A stretch of 64,000 bases of DNA from Notamacropus eugenii. Its lineage: Eukaryota > Chordata > Mammalia > Diprotodontia > Macropodidae. How positions within the stretch are numbered: the stretch's first letter is position 1; every line of letters begins with the position of its first letter. Position numbers and translations under genes: made by a program. The notes under the pieces were generated by a model. That model searched no databases and was not told the DNA's origin. It worked only from the letters and a program-made list of their open reading frames with translations. The stretch is taken from assembly GCF_028372415.1 (NCBI RefSeq), contig NC_092879.1:64929651-64993650 (forward strand). The letters run 5' to 3'. Below, one piece after another: positions 20,746 through 32,804 of this stretch.

Positions 20746-22510
20746 ACTTTTGAAAGACCTCCTGCTGTGGTTGTTGCTCCCTTGGTTGGTTCCTGTACTG
20801 TTCCTTGGAGGGCACTGAGGTCCGTTGCTTGTGTTCCTTTCAGCATGTCTGTGGTCCCTCTCTAGGCCGAGGGATAGGGCCAGGGTCCCTGCATTTAAAA
20901 TCTCTCTGGGCCTATTTCTTTTAAGTAATTTGTTATCCGATTGAGGGTTTTTTTTTTTTTGCACATTCTTCTCCTCTTTCCCTGATGAGTTCATTTGGGG
21001 GATTGTGGCCTAGTTCCTGGGGTCCCTCTTGATAAAGGGGCTGTTTCCTCTTTAGTACCTGTTCATGGATCATTTTAGTGGCTTGCTACTGGCACCTCAG
21101 TTGGGATCCTACGCTGTGAATCATTCCATAGATCTTAGATTTATTTGTGCAGACTCCTCTTCTGTGTCCTGGGTCTTGATTTCAGACCATTGTAGGTACT
21201 CTGGTCATTTCTGTGTATACACTGGAACGATCTTGGGTCAATCGACATTCTGTAGATAGATTTCTGTAGTGTCTGCTAAAACCCATCCTCAGTCCCCCAC
21301 TGTGAGTGATGGATTTCTGCGTGGATACTGGCTGACTCTTCCCTTTTCTTCAGCAGGGGGGCATTTTTCAGGTATTTTGGCAGTGTTCGGGCTGCATTTT
21401 TGCTCCACTTCCCGCTTTCCCTGTAGACTGAAGGATGGCCTTGGGATCAAGTGTCATAAGTGGAGACATCTCTAGGATCATTGGTAAGGTCCAAGTAGCT
21501 GGCACACTGACTTCCTCTGCATGGACTCTCTTGTTGTGCTTTCTGACAGTCTTTTGCACTGAGCAGTTGATTTTGGTGATTCTGGTTGAGATCCCATTAT
21601 CGGTCATGACTGAGGAAATGTTGAAGGTCCCAAGAACTTCTTTTGACAGATTTGAGGGGATCTGTTCTGTGGGCCTCTGAAGGGCCCCCTGCTGTGCGCG
21701 TGGACTAAATGTTTTGGGTTTTGCTTCAGAATCCTCAGGAGATTTTCCCAGTAACTACCATGTCCTTGGATCAATGGTTGTAGTGTTCCCTTAAAGGAGC
21801 CCTTTGGAGGACCTGCTGCTTTGTCAGCTGGCACCTCAGGTACTTCCTGTGTTCCCCTTGCTCAGCATTTAGGGACATTGCTGCTGCTCACTTCAGCAAA
21901 TCATTCCTCTGTATTCCACCTGTAGGCCCAGAGGTAGCATCAGTGTCCCTCCATCTATCACTCCGGGCTCCTTTTGTGTTAACCCATTTGTTCCCGGGTT
22001 GGGTTTGTTTTGGACCATTCTTCTCCTTGTTGCTGAGGAGCTCATTTGCGGAATTCTGGCCAAGTACTGGGGTCCCTCTTGCACCAGGGGCTTTCTTCTC
22101 TCCAGTCAGCGCTCATGGATCACTACAGTGGTTTGCTGGTCGAACTTGGGTTGGGACCCCCTGCTGTGAATGTGGAATTCCCTCTTAGCCTTTTGGGTTG
22201 CAAATTCCTCTTCTCTTTCGCCTGAGTCTGGATTTCAGGCCATTCAGGCCCCTCTGCTGCTTCCCATGTCTGCAGTGGAACTGTACAGGGCCTTCAGAAA
22301 GAGGAGCAGGGCAGGCTCCAGGTGAGTCTGGAACCCACCAAGGCCAATGGTGACTTTTCCATCTCCATCCTGCCTAGCACTAGTGTCCCCAGGACACAGA
22401 ACTTCCTGGAGATGGCTGTAGCTATCCATCCTGGGCAGAGATTCCCCCAGTGGCAGAATCCAGGACATGCTTGTGAGCATCACTGAGTAGACCAGTGTCA
22501 TTCACCCCTA
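20745..22510. repeat. 1.26 kb higher-order repeat array
   Basis: Subunit starts at 'ctcctgctgtggttgttg' (~20760), 'gccccctgctgtgcgcgtgg' (~21683) and 'gaccccctgctgtgaatgtg' (~22155). It ends in the recurrent ~190 bp segment (22265-22480). Confidence 0.75.
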
Positions 22511-24178
22511 GGGGATGTAAGAAAGCCTCTGAAGGCTGGGTGTGAAGGGAGCACGAGGAAGAAGAAATCCAGTCTGTCATGCTTATGCCAGCCCCAGCTC
22601 AGCAAATGAAGAAGAACCTGTTTTACCATCTTGCTAGTCTTCTATGTCTCTGGTACATCCCTCTATAGTCAGACCATGCTATAGAATGACATCACATGAC
22701 ATGGCCCCAAGATTTCACAGAGCTTGATTGGGTGGGTCGGGGGTGGGGGGGGTGGAGACACAGGAGTAGGACTCAGAGTTTTCCTTAGATTATTTGTTGT
22801 GAAATTCTTTTGAGTTGTTATCACTAGTCTGACCTCTTTAGAAATGTTTGCTAAGGAAATTCAGCACTCTCAGTACCACTTGTCTCTTCAGCATGAGAAA
22901 TTGTAGCTGCACTGGCTTGGGGATGGGTCTGAACTTGTCTGCCCAAACTTTGCCCACTTTTTCTTGGTACATATGTATCGGTATTGCCTGTGATTCTCTC
23001 CATGTTCAGAAGTTGGAGTGTGCAAATTAGCTTCGTAAATCCTAGGATGTTGTCTGGGACACGGAGAATCAGAGATGACCGAAATAGCATGGAGGCATCA
23101 GGGGTAGGATACGAAGAACCCTTACCCTTGGCAAGGTAACCTTTGTGCTGTAGGGACTCATTAAAACTCACAGATAGGGGATGGCATGTGCAGTTATGAA
23201 GGGAACTTCTGTGCTGGGAGCACAGTATATCAACATTAGTATAGCCCAGATTCTTCTATTATCATACCTGAGTTTTCTGAATTATGCACTTCTTCCAAGG
23301 CAGTCCTTTAATGAACCTGCGTTCCTTCCCTGTATCCAATATTCATTTGTGGTGGACAAACCAACTGGTGGCCAGCCTGCTGTCCTTAGTTTGGCTGGTC
23401 TGCAAGTAACAGGCACTTGACACATACCTCCTGGCACCACTTGGACCTTTCATAGTAAATGCTGCCACACCCTTCCCTCCTTTAGAACCTTGGACAACAC
23501 AGCATTTCTTTATTTCCTTGAAATTCCAAACTTTCTGCCAGCTGAATTCTGCTGTTGAAAAATTCTGGGGCATAATCCCTCAGTGATACTTGATCTATAA
23601 ACTCATGTGGCCACTCATTAATATTTTTTTCTAAAGGCTTTCGATTTCTAGTAAGTCTTGACTGAATTTTGAACCATTTTGTTGTTTCGAATGACATGTC
23701 CCTTACTCCTCCTTCTTTTGTGACATGAGATCGCTTTTTTTGTTAATGATCATTGACCCTTGACAGTTACAAATACACCATTTTCTCTGCAGAGACAATT
23801 TTGTCCGATTGTGTTTGTTATGCCTCAGTTTCTAATCTCAATTAAGCGAAGCCCAATGGGCATTATCAGAGTGGCTTTATTCTGAATTTTGCTGTGAACA
23901 TGTCTAGAGTTACTCTTATATACAATGTCAGTTAATTCAGAATTTTCGATAGTTCAGTTGCACTGACAAATGAAGATTATTGAAGACACAAGAAATCTCG
24001 AGTTGTTCATAATCAATCACTTTATTTAGTGACCAACACAGAGGAAAGCCAAGAAAAGACGGAGGACTGAGTGCACGATGCAGAAGATGCAGGGCGCATC
24101 TAGGATGATCAGCGTCACGTCACAGAGGTGTCCTCAACTGGCTGGAAACAGGCTGCAGGATGTTATTCCTCACTGGTG

Positions 24179-24314
24179 TCATGCTATCTTGCTTCCTGGA
24201 ATCCAGAGGACACCTGCAACCCCAGGACAGCGACATTGTCTGACAGGAACCTGACGCTGAGGAAGATCTTGTCTTACAAGGATCTTGGTTAGAGAGACTT
24301 GGTGGTGGTGGTGG

Positions 24315-24365
<51 letters not shown>

Positions 24366-24609
24366 AAAATGAATAGATTGAAAACTACCTCCTGACTCCT
24401 GGAAATGTGAGGCGCTCCATCAAAAAACACCCTGTTACAAGTTCAATTCATGAAGCGTAAGAAACTACATTAAGTTGGAACTTGCTTGCTCCATACGTGT
24501 GTACTTGTATCGTCATTTTGAATGTGTAGGATACGCATGACCTTAACATCTTAAGGTTTGGGGTGAGGATCAATGAGCCAAGGGTGCTTACCTGACTGGA
24601 GAATGTCAT
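24179..24609 (-). CDS. putative spliced polyQ-polyH peptide, copy 2 (two exons)
   Basis: Minus-strand coding parts 24592-24609 (MTFSSQ) and 24179-24361. Donor CAG|GTAAGC and acceptor TTTTGCAG are intact. In this copy the frame does not stop after the glutamines: about 15 Q are followed by five H and a 40-residue basic end that closes in PGSKIA and TGA, giving ~66 aa. No homologue is recognised. AATAAA lies at 24021-24026. The TATA-like box is weak (CATAAATAG). As copies 1 and 3 stop right after the glutamines, the longer frame may be accidental. Splicing inside a CAG run offers many alternative AGs, so the glutamine number could vary. Confidence 0.35.
24317..24364. repeat. pure (CTG)16 tract preceded by (GTG)5
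   Basis: Sixteen uninterrupted CTG units on the + strand, flanked by five GTG. On the minus strand this is (CAG)16(CAC)5. Confidence 0.95.
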
Positions 24610-25759
24610 GCTTCTACGAGTCTGGAAGCCAAGCCTTGTTTTTGAAAATCTTTGTAGAGGGACTGAGATTTTCCCTCAGAATATCTGGAATGAGCAGTAA
24701 ACCACCTTGAGTTCCAACTTGAAAACCTTTGTAGATAGAAGGACTGAGATTTTTACTCAACAGTCTAGAAAGAGCAGTAAACTACCTTGAGTTCCAATGT
24801 GAAAATCTTTGTAGAGGGACTGAGATTTTAACTCAGAATACCTAGAATGACCAGTACACAACCTTGAGCCTCAACTTGCAGTTAGGTCGGGACTCTTGGG
24901 TTATCACTCACTTTCCCAGGGGAGGGACGTTGATACCCTCCCTCTTAGACTTGTTGGACCAGGTTTAGGCTTTCCTCGGAGCTCTGGCCCTCTATTTATG
25001 CCCACAGTAGGGGTGACACTCCCTTTGACCCTACAATGCTTGACACCTCAACAACTGGTCACAGCAGAGGCCTTTTTACCAAATATGGTTGTAATGTCCT
25101 AGTTTGAATAAAAATGGTAAATTGCCTTTTTTAACCAAAATTAGTCCTACTGGGTTTTGAAAACCAACAGTGGTGACACTGACTGTTTTTCACCACAAAA
25201 GGTATTACTGACTTTAAAATCTCGCACACCTTTAGTGTTCTTCATGCATGACACTGCAATCGGGTATGCCCTTGATAATCAAGCAGTCAAGCTGTACTTC
25301 TGGTTGGTTCGTGAGTGGAAGTACAGATTTACAAGTGAGGGAGCTGTGCTGCCTCCAGCTTTTGCTCTCCTAGGATAAAGTAATAAGGTGATTTTCTATT
25401 GGGAAGGTAATGGCACGAATGAGAGGCTTAGAACTACCTGAGTTTTAAGGTGCCTTCTCACTCCAAATCTATGAAAATTGTGCCAGTAGTCAGCACAGCT
25501 AAGTGGGCAAGTGACCTACAGATTTCAAAGGAGAGCATGGAAGACGTGGACTGTGATGTTCCTATGCAGATTTATAAGCTCATAAAAACAGCAGTGGTGG
25601 CTTCCAAACTTAATGAAGCTGAATTCAACTTATAAAACGTGAAAGGACAGAAACAAAGGGATGATGACATCACATTAAAATTTATCATTGATGACAAAAG
25701 GATGTTAGTAGCCAGGCAATTCCAAAACAAGACCTTAGACAGGCCACCGTTGTTCATGG

Positions 25760-28700
25760 ATCACTACAGTGAGCTGCTGTTGGACCCTGGGGTTGGACTC
25801 CCTGCTGTGGATCATTAGTCCCACCCCACCCCACCTTACCTTTTTTGTGGCAGGTTCCTCTGCTCTTTGCCTGTGTCTGGATTTCCGGTCGTTCAGGCCC
25901 CTCTGCTGGTTTCCACATCTACACAGAAACTGTGCATGGCCAATAGACAGACTGTGGACATACTTCTGGGGTGTCCCCTAGAGGCCATCCTCACCCCCAT
26001 TCCCATTGTTAGTGATTGCTCTCTGGGAGAATTCTGACTGTCTATTCCCTATTCTTGATCAGGGACATACTCCGGGAACATTTTGGCCTCCTTCTAGCTG
26101 TGCCCTTCCACCATTCTACTTTATCAAGTCTGAAACCTCTTGGTGCATCCAGATGAATTCTGAGCCAGAGGTCAACGTTGGCCCCCCTGCTGTGAAGGAC
26201 TGGCCCATGGATGTGATTTTGTTTAAGATTACCTTCCTCCGTATCCCGGTATCCATTTCAGGAGCTTTGCATCCACTTCTTGCTTTCCCTCTAGACTGAA
26301 GGATTGCCTTGGGGCCAGGTATTGTCATAGTGGAAGCTTGTAGGGTCATTCTGTAGCCCAAGAGGCTGGTTCACTGATGTTTCTGCATGGGCATAATTGT
26401 CCTCTTTTACTCATTTTCACTGGGCAGCTGAATAAGGGGATTCTGGATGTGATCCTACTGTCAGTCAGGACTGAGGGAATATGGATGGTCACCAGAATGT
26501 CTTTTGACAGATGGGAGGGGATCTGTTCTGCACTCCATGGCGTAATCACACAGTGAGAGCCAGTTCTAAATTGGGGACTTTCTTTCAGATTCATCCTCTT
26601 TGGCTCTATCACACAGTTTATGGGGATTGGACCCATCCACAGATGCTCCCTCCCACTCAGCAGACTTTTCTGAAAAACCACCCTTTCCCCAGATCAATGT
26701 CTGTGGGGTTCTCTCCACTGAGCCCCTTGGAGGACCTCCTGCTGTGGCATCTGGCACAGGTGGACGCTTCCTGCGTCCCCCATAAGGGGCACTGAGGCCT
26801 GTTGCTTACGTTGAGTTGAGCAGAACACTTCTTCTGTGGTCCTCCTGCAGGCTGGGACATAGTATCCGTGTCCCTCCATCCAAAATTACTCTGAGCTCAT
26901 TTTTTTCTCCAGTTTGTCCTGGGATGGGGTGTTTTTTGACCACTCATCTCCTCTTCCCTGAGGAGTTCATTTGGAGAATTCTGGCCAAGTGCTCAGTCCC
27001 TCTTGAACCAGGGTCTGGCTACACTCCATTCATTGTCCATAGATCACCACAGTAGAGTGCCCCCCTGACCAGTGTTGGGACCCCCTGAGGTGAATCTTCT
27101 CTTCCCTCTTAGCCTTTTGTGTGGCAGCTTCTTCTTCTCTTTGCCTGGGTTTGGATTTCAGGCCATTTAGGCCCCTTTGCTGATTTCCATGTCTGCACTG
27201 AAACTGTACAGTGCCAACAGGCAGTATGCACAGACCCCTGGGGTATCTGCTAATGTCTGTCCTCACCCATACCTCATTGGGAGCGATTCAATCCTGGGTA
27301 TATTCTGGCTGCCAATTCCATTTCTTTACCAGTGGTACAGATATCTGGTGCTTTGGCAAGGTTCTGGCACTGCTATGGCTCCATTGGCCTTTTTAAGGTC
27401 CACAGACGATTGGTGAATGGATGTGAGGGAATATTTCCAAGAGTGAAATGTACATGCCCCCGCTGTGAACGACGTTGGCAGGCATGGGATTTTGGGGGAG
27501 ACTCTCTTTCTCTCTGTCGGGGCCTCATTGCAGTTGCTTCTGGCCCGTTTTCTGCGTTTCCTCTGCACTGAAGGATTGCCTTTGGAGAACGTCTAATCGG
27601 TGGAGATGGTTCTAGGGTGACTTCTAAAGTCCAAATAACTGGTTCAAGGACTGCTTCCACATGGGCTTTCTTGGTGAGCTCTCTCATTTGTTTTCTCTGA
27701 GCAGATCATGGAGGGGATTCTGCATGAGGTCCTATTGTCAGTCACAGTTCCAGGAATATTCAAGGTCACAAGAACTTCTTTGACAGATTTGAGAGGATCT
27801 GTTTTGTGGTCTCTGGAAGGGCCCCCACTGTGACAGCCTGCTCGAAGAAGAGGGCTGTGTTTCATTGTCATAATCTCTTTCTCTGTGATATTCCTAGCGG
27901 TGAATGTGCCCTTTCACCGATGCTCCCTCTAACTCAAGAGATTTTCGCAGTAATCACCATGTCCTTGGATCATTTTCTGTAGTATTCCCTTAAAGGAGCC
28001 CTTTGGAGGACCTGTTGCTTTGTCTGCTGGCATCTTGGAAAATTCTTACGTACCAATATCTGGCCGCTCAGGCCCATTGTTTGCGTTCACTTCAGCAGAA
28101 CACTTCTCCTGTGGTCTTCCTATAGGCTGTGACATCGCATCAGTGTCCCTCCATGCCAAGTCTCTCTGGGCTCATTTTTTTTAACCACTTTGTTCCTGGG
28201 TGGGGTTTGTTTCAGACCATTCTTCTCCTTTTTGCTGAGGAGTTCATTTGGGGGACTCTGGACAAGTATTCCCATCCCTCTTGAACCAGGGGTTTCTACT
28301 CTCCAGTCATTGTTCATGGATCACTCATGTGATCCTGGGGAAATCTGAGGTGGGACTCCTGCTGTGAATGCATAATTCCCTCTTAGCCTCTTGTGTTGCA
28401 AGTTCCTCTTCTCTTTTGCCTGCTTCTGGGATTCAAGCCTTTCAGGCCCCTCTGCTCCTTTCTATGCCTCCAGTGGAACTGCCCAGGGCCTCCAGAAAGA
28501 GGAGCAGGGCAGGCTCCAGGTGAGTCTGGAACCCACCAAGGCCAATGGTGACTTTCCCATCTCCATTCTCCCTAGCACTAGTGTCCCCCGGACACAAAAC
28601 TTCCTGGAGATGGCTGTAGCTATCCACCCTGGGTAGAGATTCCCCCAGTGGCAGAATCCAGGACATGCTTGTGAGCATCACTGAGTAGACCAGTGTTATT
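25760..28700. repeat. 1.26 kb higher-order repeat array
   Basis: The best stretch for reading the higher-order structure. The four subunit starts are at ~25798 (ctccctgctgtgg), ~26185 (ccccctgctgtgaagg), ~26530 (diverged) and ~26736 (ctcctgctgtggc). The next period starts at ~27080, about 1.28 kb on. The ~190 bp segment occurs at 28465-28660. Confidence 0.8.
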
Positions 28701-29290
28701 CACCCCTAGGGGATGTAAGAAAGCCTCTGAAGGCTGGGTTTGAGGGCAGCACGAGGAAGAAGAAAGCCAGTCTCTCCTGCTTATGCCAGACTCAGCTCAG
28801 CAAATGAAGAAGGACCTGTATTACCATCATGCTAGTCATCTATGTTTCTGGTACATCCCTGTATATTCAGGTCATGATGTAAAAGGACGCGAGGTGCCAT
28901 GGCCCCAAGATTTCACAAAGCTAGTTCTGGGGGGGGAGGACACAGGAGTAGTAACCAGAGCTTTCCTTAGATTATTTATTGTGAAATTCTTCTGAGTTCG
29001 CATCCCTAGCTTTACTTCTTTAGAAACCATTCCTGATGAAATTCAGCACTCTCACTTCCAAAGAAATGCTTAATGTGAATGAGCCGCGTGACAAACATCC
29101 AGTCTGCTAGGCATGAGAATTTGTAGCTGCACTGGCTTGGGGATGGGTCTGAATTTGGTTTTCCAATCTTTGCCCAAGGATTGACGGGTACATATATGTC
29201 AGTAAACTGTGACATGCTCTGTGTTCACAATCTTTGTAGAGGGACTGAGATTTTCACTCAGAAAGTTTGGAAGGAGTAGTAAAGAACCTA
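28700..29290. repeat. internally deleted fragment of the polyQ unit
   Basis: The left end of the unit (to ~29215) is joined directly to a piece of the triplicated exon-1 repeat ('tctttgtagagggactgaga' at ~29230), so about 1.8 kb including the CAG tract is missing. The same join is at ~35210, so the deletion preceded a duplication. Confidence 0.65.
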
Positions 29291-30900
29291 GATGGGGATG
29301 AGACTTTGGGGAAGATTCCTCTCCTCTCTGCCTGGGCCTACATTTCAGCCCTTGTTGGTGTCTCTGTCCTTTCTATGTACTCTGTGCTATTGTGCTCGAC
29401 ATACACACTGTCTGTGAATAGATTTCTGCTATGTTTGCCCGAGTGCACCTACAGACTCCCCACTGTGAATGATTGAATCCTGGCTGGATTTGGGCTGTCC
29501 ATTCCATTCCTTGATAAGGGACACACTTTTTGGCTGCTTGAGCCTCGTACTGGCTGGGCTTTTCCTCCATTGCACTTTCTAAGGTTTGCACCCTGTTGGT
29601 GGATGGATGTGAGGGAATGTGGCTAAGAGTGTATTGTATGTCCCTCTGCTGGGAAGGACTTTATCATGTATGAGATTTTGTGGGAGATTCTCTTTCTCTT
29701 TCCCGAGGTCCCCATTTCAGGAGCTTCTGGTCCTCTTCCCGCTTTCCCTACAGCCTGATGCATCTGTCTGTGTGTCCCCATCTCTTCCACGAGTTCCCTT
29801 CTGGCAGTCTGCATAGACTTCTGGGAGTGTGCTGGAGCCCATCCTCACCCCTACCCCACTGTGAGTGATTGAATCCTGGATGTATTCTGGCCATCGATTC
29901 TCCTTTCTTTACCAGGGGCACACATATCGGGTCCTTTGGCAAGGTTCTGCCGCTTCTGTTGGCCCATTGACCTTACCAAGGTCTGCAGACTGTTGGTGAA
30001 TGGATGTGAGGGAATATGGCCATGAGTGTAATGTATGTCCCCTGCTGTGAAGCACTTTGGCGTCTTTGTGATTCTTCTGGGCTCAAGGTGTAGGCACTGA
30101 CACAGTCTAAGTGTCCCTGTATCCAAAGTCTCTCTGGGCCTATTTTATTTTCACCTATTTGGTATTTCTTCCTGCACTTTCTTCTCCAGTTCCTGTGTTC
30201 CCTCTTGACCAAGGGGCTGTCTACTCCCCAGTGGTTTTGAAAGGATCATTTTAGAGGGTTGCTACTAGAACCTCAGGTGGGACCCCCTCTGTGAATTACT
30301 ACTTCCCTGTAAGCTTGTTGTTTTCCCGATTCCTCTTCTGTTTGCCTGTGTCAGGATTTCAGCCCATTCTGGCCCCTCTGCTGCTTTCCATGTATATGCT
30401 GGACCTGTCCTGGGCCAAAAGGCAGTCTGTGCGTGGATTTCTGGGGTGTCTGTTAGAGTTGATCATCAGCCCCCCGACCAATGTGAGTGCTTGAATTCTG
30501 GTTGGATTCCCAGTGTCCATTCCATTTTCTGGATCGGGGCATGCTTAATGGGTACTTTGCCAAGGTTCTGGACGTGCTTTTCCTCTGTGGGACTTTTTAT
30601 GGTCTTTGCATTGCGTGGTGGATGGATGTGAAAGAATCTTACCAAGGGTGTAATGTGGGTTGCCTTGCTGTGAAGGACTTTGGCTAGGATGGGATTTGGT
30701 GGAAGATTCCCTTTCTCTGTACCTGGGCCTCCATTTCAGTTGCTTCAGGTTCACTTCCTGCTCTCCCTCTAGACTGAAGGATTTCCTTGGGACCCAGTGT
30801 AATCAGAGGAGATGTGTCCAGGGTCACTTCTAAAGCCCAAGGAACTGGTTCAATGATTGTTTCCATGTGGGCTTTCTTAATTAATTAGTTAATTAGGATT
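29290..30900. repeat. 1.26 kb higher-order repeat array
   Basis: Diverged periods with landmarks near 29645 (ccctctgctgggaagg), 30038 (cccctgctgtgaagca) and 30300. A short precursor of the minisatellite ('tgtgtgtccccatctcttcc') appears at ~29768. It ends at 'taattaattagttaattagg' (~30878). Confidence 0.7.
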
Positions 30901-30979
30901 GCTAATCTTAATCACAAAATGATAATCAATCTGTAGCTTTTACACCTAAAAAATAAAAAATGATTCTGTATCATCAGAG

Positions 30980-31170
30980 GGATTATAGTGTAGTGGATAA
31001 AATTCTGGACTTGGGGAGTCAGGGGACCTGGGTGTGAATTGAGCTTGCCTTAGTAGCTGTGTCACATGGGGCAAGTCTTCTAACTTCCATGTCTCCATTT
31101 CCTGCTCTGGTGACTTGAATGACCTGTGATGTCCCTTCCCACCTCCACACCTGTGATCCCATGACTGTGA
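30980..31170 (+). mobile_element. CORE-SINE (MIR/THER1/MON1-like)
   Basis: 'gggattatagtgtagtggat', 'gacctgggtgtgaattgagc' and 'agctgtgtcacatggggcaa' identify the same SINE ahead of gene 3. Confidence 0.7.
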
Positions 31171-31214
31171 GGTTGTTTCCAGAGGACATCTCAGGGTTTC
31201 CCTCCCCCATAAAG

Positions 31215-31842
31215 CACACCCTTGAGTCATGTTTGCTTTCCTCCCTTTTCTGTCAGCAATTAGCATTCAAAGTTTTCCTGGAGATTTAAAAGGTGTTATA
31301 AAGACTGGCAGAGGTGAACCCCTGGTGAAAGAGAGTAACACCTGGACAGGCTAACAGCTTGACCAGCAGCCTCCCTCCCAGTTCCTAGGTCTGAACCCTG
31401 TGGTTCTCCCTGGGACTGACCCCCGTCCCTTCCCACCACTCTGTGTTCCCCTCCACCTCTCCATTGGCCCGTTTCTGTCCAGCCTCTCCTTTTTATCTCC
31501 CCCAGTCTGGCTCAGGTCTTTGGCTACCCAGCTCTGAATGCTCTACAGACTCCCTCCTTGTTGGTTCAGCCACCTCCCTGCCCATAAGGATAGCTTGCGA
31601 GAGGCCCGTCTTGCTCTCCCTGGACCCAGGAGGCCCTCTATCTCCAGCCCCACCTCCACCGTGGCTCCGACTACGGGGACCTCTGTCAGGGTTCTTCTGG
31701 AATCGATGCAGTGTTCCATTGGCATTCCTCCCCCCCACACTCTGCCCCCCACACTCCATTGGGTTCTGTTGCTGGGGTGAGCTGTGGCTCTCCCTCTCCC
31801 TCTCCCCAAGCCCTTCCCCCTTGACCCTGGTCAGTCCCAGAC
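31215..31842 (+). promoter_or_regulatory. putative promoter and leader of gamma-SNAP-like gene 3
   Basis: TGAGTCA at 31223-31229 and TATAAA at 31297-31302, again ~70 bp apart. The leader is followed by a pyrimidine-rich run and 'cagtcccag' just before the ATG. Confidence 0.4.
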
Positions 31843-32625
31843 ATGGAAGAACAAGAAACCAGGGAGGGGCTGTTGCATATGGCCCAGGCCACCCAACGCA
31901 GGTGCATCGGGCTGTTCAGATGGAAGCTGGACTACGAGAAGGCTGCGAGCGAGTATGCAAAGTCCACCTTAGCCTTCTGCAGAGCTAAGAGGCTCGACCA
32001 GGCCATGGAAGCCTTCCTCAAGGAAGCTGAGGCCCACGAAAAAAGCCGGGTGCCCCTTCCTGCAGCCATGGCCTACGAGCAAGCTGGCCTGTACCTGAGC
32101 AGGTCCGACCACCTGCAGGAGGCCACCCAGGCCATGAAGCAGGCTGTCTCCTGGTACCTGGAGTGTGGAGAGGCAGAGATGGCATCCTATACCTTGAGAC
32201 ACTTCACCTACTTGCTTGAGAGCCAGATCCCGCACCAGTTGGTGTGCTTCTACCAGTGGGCATCCCAGCTATTTCAGGGGGAGGACCCCTTCTGGAAGGC
32301 CCTGGACTGGACTGAGGAAGCCTCCAGGTTGCTGCTACGGCAGAAGTGCTACAGGGATGCTGTGATCTCCCTTGGCCAGGCGAAGCACTTGTATGTGAAG
32401 GAAATGTGCTCCTGCTTGTGCCACCAGAGAGCCCTAGCACAGTGTCTAGCCCCGCTTTGTGACCTGGATTTCCCTGCTGCCTGCAAGTGCCTGGAAGGCA
32501 CTTGTCCCTATTTGCCCACTTTCAAGTTCAGCCCCCAGTATGATGGGATGGTAACTTTGCTGAGCTTCTATGAAGACCAGGACCAAGATGCAGTGTACCA
32601 GGTCTGCACCTCCCCTGTCTCTTAA
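31843..32625 (+). CDS. NAPG-like: gamma-SNAP-like protein, tail-less and truncated, copy 3
   Basis: The ORF of 260 aa starts MEEQETREGLLHMAQA and keeps the helical-repeat body with AMAYEQAGLYLS and EDQDQDAVYQVC. It stops at SPVS, where other copies read on through a GAA codon. The following 23 codons stay in the old frame (DLDQGYREMT...) to a second stop, so a single nonsense change shortened it. It also shares the ~217 bp tail deletion with copies 1 and 6. Several conserved sites are altered: the proline of WKPDY is L, and GRAS in the RASKVL block is EEAS. AATAAA is at 32731-32736. It may be a pseudogene in early decay or a shortened protein. Confidence 0.65.
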   Translation: MEEQETREGLLHMAQATQRRCIGLFRWKLDYEKAASEYAKSTLAFCRAKRLDQAMEAFLKEAEAHEKSRVPLPAAMAYEQAGLYLSRSDHLQEATQAMKQAVSWYLECGEAEMASYTLRHFTYLLESQIPHQLVCFYQWASQLFQGEDPFWKALDWTEEASRLLLRQKCYRDAVISLGQAKHLYVKEMCSCLCHQRALAQCLAPLCDLDFPAACKCLEGTCPYLPTFKFSPQYDGMVTLLSFYEDQDQDAVYQVCTSPVS

Positions 32626-32689
32626 GACCTGGACCAGGGCTACAGGGAGATGACCACGTTGCTGAAGGTACCTGGTGGGAGAACCTGTG

Positions 32690-32751
32690 CTTCCTAGAAC
32701 AATGACTTAATTAAAGTTAATTAGTGAAAAAATAAAAGTTCGCTTACCCCT

Positions 32752-32804
<53 letters not shown>

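Larger units (their letters stand above)
22510..25760. repeat. polyQ unit, copy 2
   Basis: Second complete 3.3 kb block, a few percent different from copies 1 and 3. Landmarks shared: 'gcatgagaaattgtagctgc' (~22892), the CAG tract and the triplicated exon-1 repeats (~24645-24870). The right end (25500-25740) has diverged more. Confidence 0.75.
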
